Notes: generated by a model from the letters alone, not told the origin. 64,000 nucleotides of DNA from Andreprevotia lacus DSM 23236 (GCF_900176275.1 NZ_FWXD01000007.1:122514-186513); one strand, 5' to 3'. Shown: positions 17,389-26,837, counted from the stretch's first letter. Numbers and translations: made by a program.

Positions 17389-18805
17389 CGCGATACGCCG
17401 CCAGCAAGTCGCTGAACGGCACACCATCGATGGTCATGCCATCCATCTGGCAGCCATCCAGCGCCACGCCACGCAGGTCACAGCCAGTAAACCGGCTGTT
17501 GCGCAGATCGCTGTCCTGCCAGTGGAGGCCGGGCGCATCGCCATCACCCAGGCTGGTTTCGCTGAACACAGCCCCCGCCAGCGCGACATTGTGCAGCGCC
17601 AGCCCGGTCAATCTGGCGTTGCCGATGCGTGCGCCACTCAGGTTGACGTTGTTGAAGCGCGCATCACCGATATGCGCATTGTTGACCGATAAACCGGCCA
17701 GATTGCTGCCGCTGATCTGAAGCCCGGACAAATCACAATCGGCCAGATCAGCGCCCGCCAGCGTGCAATCGCGGAAATTGCCACCGCGCCAGTCCTGCTG
17801 CTGCACTGGCGCAGCCCCTGGCACGGGCAGTGCAATCTGTTTGCGCAGATAGTATTCGTCGTCATCCTGCCCGATCACCACAAAGCCGTACTTGCGGTAG
17901 AACGGCAGATTGCGCGCGCTGTGACGCGTGCTATCCAGCGACCAGCGCCGCACCTGCGGATAACGCACCTCCAGCAAGCGCAGCACGGCGCCACCGAGGC
18001 CAAGTGACTGGTATTCCGGCGCCAGATACAGCAGCTCGATGCGTGCATGCTCGCACCCGCTATGCGTTACATGCACCGCCCCCGCCGCCACGCCCTCCTG
18101 CATGATCCAGAAATAGCCGCCCAGGGCAGCCTGATAGCGCTGCATGCCGGGTTTGTCATGGTCGGGGATATACGGCGCGCAACCGCCCAGCCAGTGCTCG
18201 GCTTCGTGCGCGACGATGCGATGGAACATTGCGCACAGCGCTTCGGCATCCTCGGGCTGCACCGGCTGCAACTGCGGGCCGGGCGGGCGGGCCAGCTCGT
18301 AGTAATCGTAATCGCCCTCGCCGGCAACATGCACCGTACCCTGCGCCACAAAGCCGCACTGCGTCACCACACGGCACGACGCGATATTGTCCGGCTTCAC
18401 TACCGCCAGCAGCGCACGCAGCTTGCCGCTGGCGAACACGAAGCCCGCCGCGGCGCGCACGGCCTCCGCAACATAGCCCTGGCCGCGATGATCGCGGCCC
18501 AGCGCATACATGACCTCGGGAATATCGGCCGGCAACCCCGCCTTGGGCCAGATGCCCAGCCAGCCTATGGGCAGGTTGTCGGCATGCAGGCAGATGGCGA
18601 GCAGGATGACCGGTGCGTTGCCATCAAACGCTGCATAGCGCGCGGCATGCCAGGCCAGCATTTGCCCGCACTGCTCGCGGGTCATGGCCCAGTCATCCAG
18701 TACGTCGGTGATTTCGCTTTGCCGGGTCAGTGCGTGAAACGCATCCAGGTCGGCAGGGGTGAACGCGCGGACGTGCAGCCGCGCCGTGGTAATGCATAAG
18801 GACAT
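17378..18805 (-). CDS. Double GNAT acetyltransferase fused to pentapeptide repeats
   Basis: A 475-aa three-part protein. Residues 1-165 are a RimJ-like N-acetyltransferase (ITTARLHVRAF, then GRDHRGQGYVAEAV, the acetyl-CoA loop). Residues 175-325 are a second GNAT domain (LYLAPEYQSLGLGGAVLRLLE, then NLPFYRKYGF). From about 345 to the end is a run of pentapeptide repeats, A(D/N)LxX, such as LAGADLADCDLSGLQIS. The combination suggests an acetyltransferase held on a right-handed beta helix, but no substrate can be read. The ATG at 18805 has GGAATC upstream; the longer frame runs into an upstream repeat element. A 9-bp GC hairpin (18857-18878) lies 52 bases upstream and could be regulatory. Confidence 0.85.
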   Translation of the reverse strand: MSLCITTARLHVRAFTPADLDAFHALTRQSEITDVLDDWAMTREQCGQMLAWHAARYAAFDGNAPVILLAICLHADNLPIGWLGIWPKAGLPADIPEVMYALGRDHRGQGYVAEAVRAAAGFVFASGKLRALLAVVKPDNIASCRVVTQCGFVAQGTVHVAGEGDYDYYELARPPGPQLQPVQPEDAEALCAMFHRIVAHEAEHWLGGCAPYIPDHDKPGMQRYQAALGGYFWIMQEGVAAGAVHVTHSGCEHARIELLYLAPEYQSLGLGGAVLRLLEVRYPQVRRWSLDSTRHSARNLPFYRKYGFVVIGQDDDEYYLRKQIALPVPGAAPVQQQDWRGGNFRDCTLAGADLADCDLSGLQISGSNLAGLSVNNAHIGDARFNNVNLSGARIGNARLTGLALHNVALAGAVFSETSLGDGDAPGLHWQDSDLRNSRFTGCDLRGVALDGCQMDGMTIDGVPFSDLLAAYRAMT

Positions 18806-18886
18806 GGGGTGATTCCTGATCGATGGCGCACACCGCCCGGTAACAGGCGCGTGCGGATACCCGCCCCAGGGCGGGTATGGCTGGAA

Positions 18887-18943
18887 CCGCCAACAAAACC
18901 CTGCGTTTGCATCTCGCAACATGGCACCCGGGTTTGTTTGCGG
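18887..18943. repeat. Dispersed palindromic repeat, short copy A
   Basis: This 57-bp element has terminal inverted repeats CCGCCAACAAAACCC and GGGTTTGTTTGCGG. The ends match those of copies B (40522-40634) and C (58180-58287), but the central part shared by B and C is missing, so it looks like an internal deletion derivative. It lies upstream of the GNAT fusion gene. Confidence 0.7.
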
Positions 18944-19087
18944 TACGCAAACTTGATCGATCAGTTCAGCAACATGGGGGGATCAACTCAATAGATGGCC
19001 TGCGACGCTGGCCATTTACATACCATAAAGAATGAATGGCAGGACTGTCACCCCCGGCGGGATCACCTGTCGCAGCTGCGCTGCAGT

Positions 19088-22000
19088 TCAGCTGGCTGGC
19101 CCGTGGCCACCATGGTGTTCGGGCGCCACACGCGGCAGCATGATCACGAAGCGGCAGCCGTGCCCCGGCGTGCTCTCCACCTCGATGCTGCCGCCCAGCG
19201 GACCGGTGATCAGGTTGTAACAGATGCTCATGCCCAACCCGCTGCCGCCCTTGCCCAGTGCGGTGGTGAAGAAGGGGTCGAAAATGTGGTGCAGCACGTC
19301 GTCCGACATGCCTACACCATCGTCGCTGTATTCAAGGCGCACCTGCTCGCCATCCGGGCCTGCGCGCAGCCGCATCACGCCCTGCTCGCGCCCGGCAAAG
19401 CCGTGCAGCAGTGAGTTATTGACCAGATTGCTGACAATCTGCTCCAGCGCGCCGGGAAAGCTGTCCATTTCCAGCCTGTCGTCCACATCGACTTCCAGCT
19501 TGAACGGCGTCTTGCGGACCGAGGTCATCAGCAACGCCGTGACATCCTGCATCACTTGCTGCAAGCCGAATACACGCCGCTGAGCACTGCTCTGGTCCAC
19601 CGCCACGCGCTTGAAATTGGCCACCAGCTCGTGTGCGCGCTGCAGGCCGCGCTGCAACAGCCGCACCCCTTCACCACAGGCGGTCAGGTAGTCCTCGAAC
19701 TGGGAGCGCTTGATTGCCCCGGCATGCAGTTGTTGTTCCAGTGTGTCGGTTTTTTCCTGCAAGGTGCTGGCCACCGTCACGCAGATGCCGATGGGCGTGT
19801 TGAGCTCGTGCGCCACTGCAGCAACGATGGAGCCCAGACTGGCCAGCTTCTCCGATTGCACCAGTTTGTCCTGCGTATGGCGCAGATTATCCAGCGCATG
19901 CTGCAGCTGCGCGGTCGATGCTTCCAGCTCGCGCGTGCGTTCTCGCACGCGGTTGTCGAGCTGCAGATTGAGCTTGAGCGTATCGGCCTGCGCGGCCAGT
20001 TGTTCGGTGATGTCGCGCGCAATGCCCAGATAGCCGCTCAAGCTGCCATCGGCCGTGCGGATGGCGCTGAGCGCCAGCGAAACGCGCAGTATCTTGCCGT
20101 CCTGGCGCATATAGCTCCAGTTGCGGATGTCCGAGCCGGTTTCGCGCGTCAGCGCGGCAAAGATGCGCAGGCTGTCCACTGCCACACCGCCGTGTGCCGC
20201 CAGCTCCTGCGCGCATTTGGCAATTTCATTGCTGCGGTGAAAGCGCGTGATCGGCTGCCCCAGCATCTCGGCAGCGGTATAGCCCAGCATGCGCTCGGCG
20301 CCCCGGTTGAAGACGGTGATGTACTCGTCCGGGTCGGTCGCAATGATGGCGACCTCGACCGCGGCATCGAACAGCGCATGCAGTTGCTGGTTCAGCTCCA
20401 GCAGCCGCGCGCTGGCCAGTTTTTGCTCGGTAATGTCTTCAATGGACAGGATGGACAGGTAACCATCGCCGATCTGCACGTCGCGGGCAGACAGCAGTGC
20501 CGTATAGAGCGAACCATCGGCCCGGCGCAACACGGCTTCGAAGTCTTCGACAAAGCCGCCATCGCGCACGGCCTCCGAGAATCGCGTGCGTTCGTTGTCG
20601 TCCTTCCACAATCCGAGCGAGGTGCTCGATTCACCCAGCACCTGCTCGCGCGTAAAGCCATTCATGCGCTCCCAGGCATGATTGACGTTGAGAATCTTGC
20701 GCCCTTTGCGCGGATCGAGCGGCGGGCCGCCTTCCCTGCGTGCCTCCAGCACCGCCAGCGCCACCGGCGAGGCATCGAAAATGGCGACCAGCGTTTGCTC
20801 GCTGGCCACTGCCTGCTTGAACGAGCCCTGCAACTGCGCTGCCATTCGATTGAAGGCATCCGCCAGCGCATTCAGCTCCTGCAAATGGCTGCCCTGCACC
20901 CGCTGCGCCAAATCACCGTGCGCAATCGATTCGGTGGAGTCGGAAATCCGCCGTATCGGCGCCGCGACGATGCCGGCCAGCAGCGACGCCAGCAACAGGG
21001 CCAGCGTGAGCGCAATGGCCGACAGCATGGCCGACTGGCTGCTGCCGGCCTGCACGTCGGCCAGATAATAGCTCTCCGGCATGGCCGTCAGCTCGACCCA
21101 GTTCGTGTGCCCTGCCGGGTCGCTATAGGGCGTGGCCTGTGCCAGCCAGGTTTCACGCGACAGCGGCTGGGCGCTGACCACGTCGAAGCGGAATTGATAT
21201 GGCACCCGCAACGAAGAGAGTGCAAGCGGCGTGCGTTGCAAGGTTTGCTGTGCCTCGCGCATCACCGCGTCATTCCTGCCGCCGGGCAGCGACGATGCAA
21301 TCACGCGGCCATCACGCGCCACCATCCAGGCGCGGCCGTGGCGGGCGATCTGCAGCCCGGCCAGCAGGTGGTTGATGGTGGCGACCCGCTGCGCAACATC
21401 ATCACTGGTGCGGGCCAGGTAATCGTCCAGCTGCAGATTGATGTTGTCGGCTATTTCCTGATGCAAGCGGCTGGCCAGCTTGTTGGCCGCCTCTTCACCG
21501 TTGCGCAAGGTCAGCCAGGCCACCGCGCCAACCAGCAGCAGGGCCAGCCCGATGAATGATGCCGCCAGCACCATGCGGATGGGGATGCCGCGCGCCGCTT
21601 CGTCGCCAGTGGCCGCCACCGGCGCGGGTGTTACGCCCTGCCCGCTCTCCCACACCCAGCTGGGCCGGCGCAGCCAGCGTTCGCGCACATGGCCGGGTAT
21701 CTCGGCCCAGAACAGGCGACAGCGCCGCGCCAGCGGCAATGCGCCCAGCATCATGAACGGCGCCAGCAACCAGGTAATCGACAGGGTGAACGCCAGGGCC
21801 GGCGTGATTTCGCGGTGCGCAATCGCCGGTGTGAACTTGGCCGAGCACAGATAGCCCCACATCACCGGGTCCAGCGCCATCAACACCAACACGAACAGCG
21901 CGTAGCGGCCCCAGGTGCGGGCCAGCCGGAAATCGGGATTGCGGCCGATCAGTTGATAGGCCATCCAGACAAAGGCGGTCCAGCAGAAATAGCCCGGCAT

Positions 22001-22411
22001 CCAGTCGAGCACAAAGCCCGGCGGCACGCCCTCAATCAGATCGGACAGCATGTAGGCAGCCGGGATGACCAGCAGCGCCGGATAGCCGAACAGCACGATG
22101 GTCAGGAAGACCATTACATCCTTGAGTGATTCAAAGGTCTGCGCGCCCGGCACCAGCACGATGCCCGAGCCGATGTAGCCGCTGAGCGGAATCAAGGCGA
22201 AGGTCAGCCCGGCGCTGAACAGCGCCCGTGCATCCCACGCCTGCTGCTCGCGCCCCAGGCCCCAGGCGCCGGCCGGGCGGAAGGTGACGCCGGTAAAAGC
22301 ACAGGCGGCCAGCATCAGGCCGATCAGGTAGGCAAAGCGCCCCCATACCTCAAGCAAGGGCAGCGGAACACTGCCATACAACTGCTGCAAGCCGACGATC
22401 AATTCTCGCAT
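19088..22411 (-). CDS. Orphan multi-PAS sensor histidine kinase with a seven-helix N-terminus
   Basis: An 1107-aa membrane kinase. Residues 1-240 contain about seven membrane helices of no family I recognise, ending in a basic loop. Then come a helix near 280-300, a periplasmic Cache-like region (about 305-460), another helix (465-487), HAMP (about 488-540), two PAS domains (about 540-660 and 665-800), a coiled coil, and HisKA with the phospho-acceptor in VAHELNTPIG (His near 868). The ATPase domain has NLVNNSLLHG, DDGVGM, FDPFFTT and GGSGLGM, all intact. No response regulator is adjacent, so the partner is elsewhere. An AGGAGG lies 12 bases before the ATG. Confidence 0.9.
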   Translation of the reverse strand: MRELIVGLQQLYGSVPLPLLEVWGRFAYLIGLMLAACAFTGVTFRPAGAWGLGREQQAWDARALFSAGLTFALIPLSGYIGSGIVLVPGAQTFESLKDVMVFLTIVLFGYPALLVIPAAYMLSDLIEGVPPGFVLDWMPGYFCWTAFVWMAYQLIGRNPDFRLARTWGRYALFVLVLMALDPVMWGYLCSAKFTPAIAHREITPALAFTLSITWLLAPFMMLGALPLARRCRLFWAEIPGHVRERWLRRPSWVWESGQGVTPAPVAATGDEAARGIPIRMVLAASFIGLALLLVGAVAWLTLRNGEEAANKLASRLHQEIADNINLQLDDYLARTSDDVAQRVATINHLLAGLQIARHGRAWMVARDGRVIASSLPGGRNDAVMREAQQTLQRTPLALSSLRVPYQFRFDVVSAQPLSRETWLAQATPYSDPAGHTNWVELTAMPESYYLADVQAGSSQSAMLSAIALTLALLLASLLAGIVAAPIRRISDSTESIAHGDLAQRVQGSHLQELNALADAFNRMAAQLQGSFKQAVASEQTLVAIFDASPVALAVLEARREGGPPLDPRKGRKILNVNHAWERMNGFTREQVLGESSTSLGLWKDDNERTRFSEAVRDGGFVEDFEAVLRRADGSLYTALLSARDVQIGDGYLSILSIEDITEQKLASARLLELNQQLHALFDAAVEVAIIATDPDEYITVFNRGAERMLGYTAAEMLGQPITRFHRSNEIAKCAQELAAHGGVAVDSLRIFAALTRETGSDIRNWSYMRQDGKILRVSLALSAIRTADGSLSGYLGIARDITEQLAAQADTLKLNLQLDNRVRERTRELEASTAQLQHALDNLRHTQDKLVQSEKLASLGSIVAAVAHELNTPIGICVTVASTLQEKTDTLEQQLHAGAIKRSQFEDYLTACGEGVRLLQRGLQRAHELVANFKRVAVDQSSAQRRVFGLQQVMQDVTALLMTSVRKTPFKLEVDVDDRLEMDSFPGALEQIVSNLVNNSLLHGFAGREQGVMRLRAGPDGEQVRLEYSDDGVGMSDDVLHHIFDPFFTTALGKGGSGLGMSICYNLITGPLGGSIEVESTPGHGCRFVIMLPRVAPEHHGGHGPAS

Positions 22412-22550
22412 ACGCGCTGCATGCCTCCTCTGCCACCCGGCGCTGGCCGGCTGTCAGTTGATCCGGTCGCCATTGAGCATAGTTCGCGCCAGCGCTGGCG
22501 TCTTTGTCCAAAGACAAACGCCCGCAAGCGGACGCAATGCAGCGGCAGAC

Positions 22551-22907
22551 TCAGCCGCGCGTGGCGGCCGTGAAGGCGATCTCGACCAGCAGATCAGGGC
22601 TGGCCAGCTCGGCGCGCACGCAAGCCCGCGCAGGTGCGGCGCCCTCGGGCAACCATTCGCCCCAGACTTCGTTGAACTCGGCACGGTTGGACAGATCGGG
22701 CAGGTAGATGGTTGCCATCATGATGCGCCCCTTGTCCGAGCCGACCGCTGCCAGGGTGCGCTCGGCCTGGGCCAGCAAAGCCCGCGTCTGCTCGACAAAG
22801 CTGGTGCCGCTTTCGGGCACTTCGACAAAGCAGGCGATGCGGTTGAACACCACCGCGTCGGACCAGAGCGGCGTGGGGTTGTGGCGATGAATATCGGCGT
22901 TGCTCAT
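22551..22907 (-). CDS. RidA family protein
   Basis: A 118-aa protein of the RidA/YjgF fold: SDAVVFNRIACF, then the LAQAERTLAAVGSDKGRI region, with R near 97 in PARACVRAELASPDLLVEI as the conserved Arg position. Classical RidA enzymes deaminate reactive enamines or imines; the C-terminal sequence here is a variant subgroup, so the exact activity is uncertain. The ATG at 22907 has GGGAGCC upstream. The frame continues upstream only into AT-rich non-coding sequence. It probably forms its own transcript. Confidence 0.88.
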   Translation of the reverse strand: MSNADIHRHNPTPLWSDAVVFNRIACFVEVPESGTSFVEQTRALLAQAERTLAAVGSDKGRIMMATIYLPDLSNRAEFNEVWGEWLPEGAAPARACVRAELASPDLLVEIAFTAATRG

Positions 22908-23179
22908 GATGGCTCCCGGCAAAAGCAGCGAGTATACGGCGCATCTGTGGCAAGCCATGGGCTTGTCGGCAGCTTGGCCAGCAGTTGGCTGACCGGAGTG
23001 GCTACACGCATTTAGCGTTCTAGCAAAGACGTTTTTCTGCTCGGAGAAAAAGTGTGGAAGCTGAAATATTCCCAAAAAATCCATACAAACAAAGAAAGAA
23101 AAAACAACATTTATCGCAAGAAATTTGGCGAATGCAGAATAAATCACTACGCTGCCTTACTCCTCCCGGAAATACTTTC

Positions 23180-23662
23180 ATGCGCTATTTATTGATTCTT
23201 ACCGCATTGCTCCCCATGCTGGCACTGGCCGGCACTGCCTACAAATCCATCGATGCCAATGGCAACGTGGTCTACAGCGATACGCCATCGACGCACGATC
23301 AGAAAGTGATTCAGGTCGCCGATGCGCCTTATACCCCGCTGCCCGACTCGGTACTGCGCTATCAGAAGGAACTGCGCGACGGCATTGCCAAGCGGCTGAG
23401 CGAGGCCGACCTCAAGCCTGATCCCTCCACGGTCACGCTGTATACCACCACCTGGTGTGGCTATTGCCGCAAGGCCCGTGCGTACCTGAACGAGCACAAA
23501 ATTCCGTTCCAGGACATCAATATCGAGACCCCCACCGGGGCGCAGCAGATGCTGGCCGTCAGCTCGGACGGCAAGGGTGTGCCCTTGCTGGTATGGAAGA
23601 ACAGCAGGAAGCGCGGCTTTTCAACTCAAACCTACGATGCGCTGTTTGCCAAGGCAAACTGA
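23180..23662 (+). CDS. Exported DUF4124-glutaredoxin fusion protein
   Basis: A 160-aa protein with a signal peptide (MRYLLILTALLPMLALA). A DUF4124-type segment follows (YKSIDANGNVVYSDTP, about 21-36), then a glutaredoxin domain from about 83 with the active site TTWCGYCRKA near 93-102. An exported CxxC thiol protein could act on periplasmic disulfides. A following conserved GVPLLVWK is the usual cis-Pro part of the fold. The ATG at 23180 is chosen because the signal peptide starts there. The 270 bases upstream are AT-rich and may hold the promoter, but no clear pair of boxes is seen. Confidence 0.88.
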   Translation: MRYLLILTALLPMLALAGTAYKSIDANGNVVYSDTPSTHDQKVIQVADAPYTPLPDSVLRYQKELRDGIAKRLSEADLKPDPSTVTLYTTTWCGYCRKARAYLNEHKIPFQDINIETPTGAQQMLAVSSDGKGVPLLVWKNSRKRGFSTQTYDALFAKAN

Positions 23663-23730
23663 GTCCGCTAAAGCCTGAACGCTTGACAGCACCATGCCTG
23701 CGGCGCTCCACTGCAGGCATGCGCCCTCGT

Positions 23731-24318
23731 ATGAATGTCCCTGCCAAAGACGAAATCAACCTTCTGCCCCCCTACCCCGGCCTGACGCTGGATCAGATCA
23801 CCACGGTGCACGACGCCGCCAGCGCGCAAGCAGCGCTGGATGTGCTGCTGCGTGAACCCATCATTGGCTTCGATACCGAATCACGCCCCACTTTTCGCAA
23901 GGACGAGGTATCGGACGGCCCGCATGTGCTGCAGTTTGCTACGCCCACCCGTGCCTATCTGTTCCAATCGCATTGCACCGCCAGCCACTTTGCCATTGCC
24001 GCGCTGCTGGGCAGCGCGCTGCCGCTCAAGGTGGGCTTTGGCCTGAGCAATGACAAGGGGCCGATCGAACGCAAATTCGGCCTCCAGCCGCAGGGCCTGG
24101 TCGAGCTGGGGCGGGCTTTCCGCGAGCGCGGCTACCGGCAGGAAGTGGGTGCACGCAGCGCGGTGGCCATCCTGTTTGCGCACCGCTTCGTGAAATCGAA
24201 GAAGGTCAGCACCTCCAACTGGAGCGCGCGTGAACTTGGCCCGGCGCAGCGGCTGTATGCCGCCAACGATGCGTGGATCGCCCTGCGCATTCATCAGGCT
24301 CTCCACGCTGCGTCGTGA
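23731..24318 (+). CDS. 3'-5' exonuclease domain protein (DEDDy type)
   Basis: A 195-aa protein with the RNase D/WRN-like exonuclease fold. GFDTES near 46-51 gives the first metal-binding Asp and Glu. The second Asp is probably in the GLSNDKGPIE stretch. YAANDAW near 180 gives the Tyr and last Asp of the YxxxD motif. It is a stand-alone domain without HRDC, as in many proteobacterial homologues, and probably degrades or trims nucleic acid. The start is uncertain: ATG at 23731 or 23719, neither with a strong ribosome site. Confidence 0.85.
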   Translation: MNVPAKDEINLLPPYPGLTLDQITTVHDAASAQAALDVLLREPIIGFDTESRPTFRKDEVSDGPHVLQFATPTRAYLFQSHCTASHFAIAALLGSALPLKVGFGLSNDKGPIERKFGLQPQGLVELGRAFRERGYRQEVGARSAVAILFAHRFVKSKKVSTSNWSARELGPAQRLYAANDAWIALRIHQALHAAS

Positions 24319-24386
24319 ATACCGGACATCGGCCGGACGGGCTTCGCGGTACACTGTAGCCCCGTACCGTTCCGCAACCCACGACC

Positions 24387-24782
24387 GTGCAAGCCCCTGT
24401 TTATACCGAGATTCCGCCCTACGGCGCCGATGAAGACACCGAACGCAGCTGGCAATGGCTGCAGGCGGTCGGCCAGCTGGCGGCTGCCGAGCTGGCACTC
24501 AAGCCGCGCGGCACGCTGGCGCTGATCGACGATGGCGAGCGCGTGTGCTGGGTGGCAGTGATCGACGGCCATGCCCATCTGGCCATTGCCCCGGTGTTCG
24601 AGGGCGAAGTGAATTTCGAGCACAGCGCCTTGCTGCGCCAGCTGATCGGCTACAGCGTGGAAGAGCTGAACTATCTGCGCGCTACGCTGGAACACTGGCT
24701 GCTGGAGCAGCCCACCTTGCGTAGCCGCGAACCACAACAATTGCAGCGCTGGGCCACCCTGCCCGCCACGCTGACCGAATAG
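24387..24782 (+). CDS. Hypothetical protein
   Basis: A 131-aa acidic soluble protein from a GTG start (MQAPVYTEIPPYG). I do not recognise the family. It has a strong central strand pattern (TLALIDDGERVCWVAVIDG) followed by HLAIAPVFEG, with a helical C-terminal half rich in Leu and Glu, and no signal or membrane segment. It lies 68 bases after the exonuclease gene and 48 bases before the helicase gene on the same strand, so it may belong to a small nucleic-acid-related transcript. The codon usage resembles its neighbours and supports it as real. Confidence 0.7.
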   Translation: MQAPVYTEIPPYGADEDTERSWQWLQAVGQLAAAELALKPRGTLALIDDGERVCWVAVIDGHAHLAIAPVFEGEVNFEHSALLRQLIGYSVEELNYLRATLEHWLLEQPTLRSREPQQLQRWATLPATLTE

Positions 24783-24830
24783 CCGGAACGGTGCGCCGCG
24801 CGCATCGAACCGCATCCATAGAAAGAACGA

Positions 24831-26837
24831 ATGAACGAATCCGAACTGTTGCCCGAGCAACCCGATACCGATGCCGACGCGCTGGCGCAATACCTGCATG
24901 CACACCAAGCCACGCTGATCACCACCGATGGCAGCTATGCGCTGTCAGTGCACGGGCAGATCATCATCAACAAGCGCGTGGTGCCCTACCATCTGGTGCC
25001 GGACGAGGGCTTCCTCGGCAAGACCGCCAAGTGGCGCAAGCTGGATGCCGAGGAGAAGCTGGCGCTACTGCAGGAGCGCTGGAACAACGCAGCGTGCGAG
25101 CGGCTGGAAACCCAGTTGCGCCTGTGCGCCGAACGCATCGCGCAACTGGCGCGCGAATACGAGCTCGACCCCGGCAGCGCCTACAACGCCTTCCAGGCCA
25201 AGTACGAGCGCGCCAGCGACCGCTGCAAGGTAGCACTGGCGCGGATCGACGCGCTGCAAGGCACGCATGCCGCAACACGGCAGGCCGAAAAAACCCGCGA
25301 TGCGGTCAACCTGTCGCTCTACCCCGAATCGTTCACCGTGGCGCAGCAGATGAAGCGTCACTTCATTGCCGTGCTCGGCCCGACCAATTCGGGCAAGACA
25401 CATGCGGCCATGGAGCACCTGACGCAGGCGCAATCGGGCGTCTATCTGGCGCCGCTGCGCCTGCTGGCGCTGGAAAACTATCACCGCCTGCTGGATGCCA
25501 ACGTGCCCACCAGCCTGATTACCGGTGAGCAACGCAAAATCCACCCTGAGGCGACCCACATCGCCAGCACGGTGGAAATGTTCAACCCCAATCGCCCGAT
25601 TGAAGTGGCGGTCATCGATGAAATCCAGTTGCTGGACGACCCGGACCGTGGTGCGGCATGGACTGCCGCCGTGTGCGGCGTGCCGGCCGGCACCGTCTAC
25701 CTGCTGGGCGCGCTGGAGGCCGAAGAGGCCATCCGCTCGCTGGTCAAGCGCGTGGGCGGCACGCTGGAAGTGCGCAAGCTGCAGCGCAAATCGCCGCTGG
25801 AAATGGAACAGCAGCCACTGGGCTCACTGAAGAACCTGCAGCCGGGCGATGTACTGATTGCATTCTCGCGCCGCGAGGTGCTGAACTGGCGCGATCAGGC
25901 CATCGAGCAAGGTTTTGCCGTATCGGCCATCTACGGCAACCTGTCACCCGAAGTGCGGCAGGCACAGGCAGCACGCTTTGTCGAAGGTGAAACCAAGATC
26001 GTCGTCGGTACCGACGCCATCGGCATGGGGCTGAACACGCCGGCGCGCCGCGTGATCTTCACCACGGCCAGCAAGTGGGATGGCTACAACGAGGGCATCA
26101 TCGCCGCGCCACTGGCCAAACAGATCGCCGGCCGTGCCGGCCGCTTCGGCGCGCACGAGGCCGGCTATGTGGCCGGGCTGGATGCACGCACGCACAAGAT
26201 CATCGGCACCCTGCTGCGCGAAAAACCCGAGCCGCTGCCATCCAGTGGTTTCTTCGTTGCCCCCAACCTCGACTATCTGCAGCAGATTTCGGCGGCCACC
26301 GGCCAGACCAAGCTGCAGACGCTACTCGAGCTGTTCACCAAGCATATCAACGTGCACGACGAATTCTTCCTGCCCGCCAACCTGTCCGACCAGATCGAAA
26401 AGGCGCGCTGGCTGGATACGCTCGACCTGTCGCTGGCCGACCGCTACCAGTTCAGCCTGTGCCCGATCTCGACCAAGATTCCGCTGCTGGAACGCGCACT
26501 GCAGGATTGGGCACGCCACCGCGCCGAAAAGCGCCCGGCACCGCTGCTGCGCATGGAAGGCATGGGCGGCCGCAACGAGCTGCAATACCTCGAAGACACC
26601 TGCAAGCTCTACGCCGCCTACGCGTGGCTGGGTTACCGCATGCCGGAAACCTTTCCGAACGAAGACATGGCGCAAATGCTGATGAAATCGACATCGGAAA
26701 AGATCGACCATCTGTTGCAGGCGCAGAACACGCGCTCGCGCCACGGCAAGAAGCCGGCACGCCGCGACGACCGGCGCAACGACCGCAGTGGCGGTCAGCA
26801 CAACAGCGAGCGCAGCAAGCGTTACGGCAAGGGCTGA
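24831..26837 (+). CDS. Suv3-like DEIQ-box RNA helicase
   Basis: A 668-aa superfamily 2 helicase of the Suv3 type. The N-terminal 170 residues are helical. Motif I is GPTNSGKT (183-190), motif II is the rare DEIQ (263-266) in place of DEAD/DExH, and motifs V-VI read GTDAIGMGL and QIAGRAGRFG. These features match mitochondrial Suv3 and its bacterial homologues. A long C-terminal domain follows, ending in a Lys/Arg/Asn-rich tail (about 635-668) that is probably RNA-binding. It may take part in RNA unwinding or decay, but the bacterial role is unproven. The start ATG follows an AAGAACGA site. Confidence 0.9.
   Translation: MNESELLPEQPDTDADALAQYLHAHQATLITTDGSYALSVHGQIIINKRVVPYHLVPDEGFLGKTAKWRKLDAEEKLALLQERWNNAACERLETQLRLCAERIAQLAREYELDPGSAYNAFQAKYERASDRCKVALARIDALQGTHAATRQAEKTRDAVNLSLYPESFTVAQQMKRHFIAVLGPTNSGKTHAAMEHLTQAQSGVYLAPLRLLALENYHRLLDANVPTSLITGEQRKIHPEATHIASTVEMFNPNRPIEVAVIDEIQLLDDPDRGAAWTAAVCGVPAGTVYLLGALEAEEAIRSLVKRVGGTLEVRKLQRKSPLEMEQQPLGSLKNLQPGDVLIAFSRREVLNWRDQAIEQGFAVSAIYGNLSPEVRQAQAARFVEGETKIVVGTDAIGMGLNTPARRVIFTTASKWDGYNEGIIAAPLAKQIAGRAGRFGAHEAGYVAGLDARTHKIIGTLLREKPEPLPSSGFFVAPNLDYLQQISAATGQTKLQTLLELFTKHINVHDEFFLPANLSDQIEKARWLDTLDLSLADRYQFSLCPISTKIPLLERALQDWARHRAEKRPAPLLRMEGMGGRNELQYLEDTCKLYAAYAWLGYRMPETFPNEDMAQMLMKSTSEKIDHLLQAQNTRSRHGKKPARRDDRRNDRSGGQHNSERSKRYGKG

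Noticed and set aside
19556..21559. A 667-codon open frame on the + strand over the sensor kinase
   Set aside because: It lies entirely opposite a kinase with intact HAMP, PAS, HisKA and ATPase motifs and has no recognisable family.
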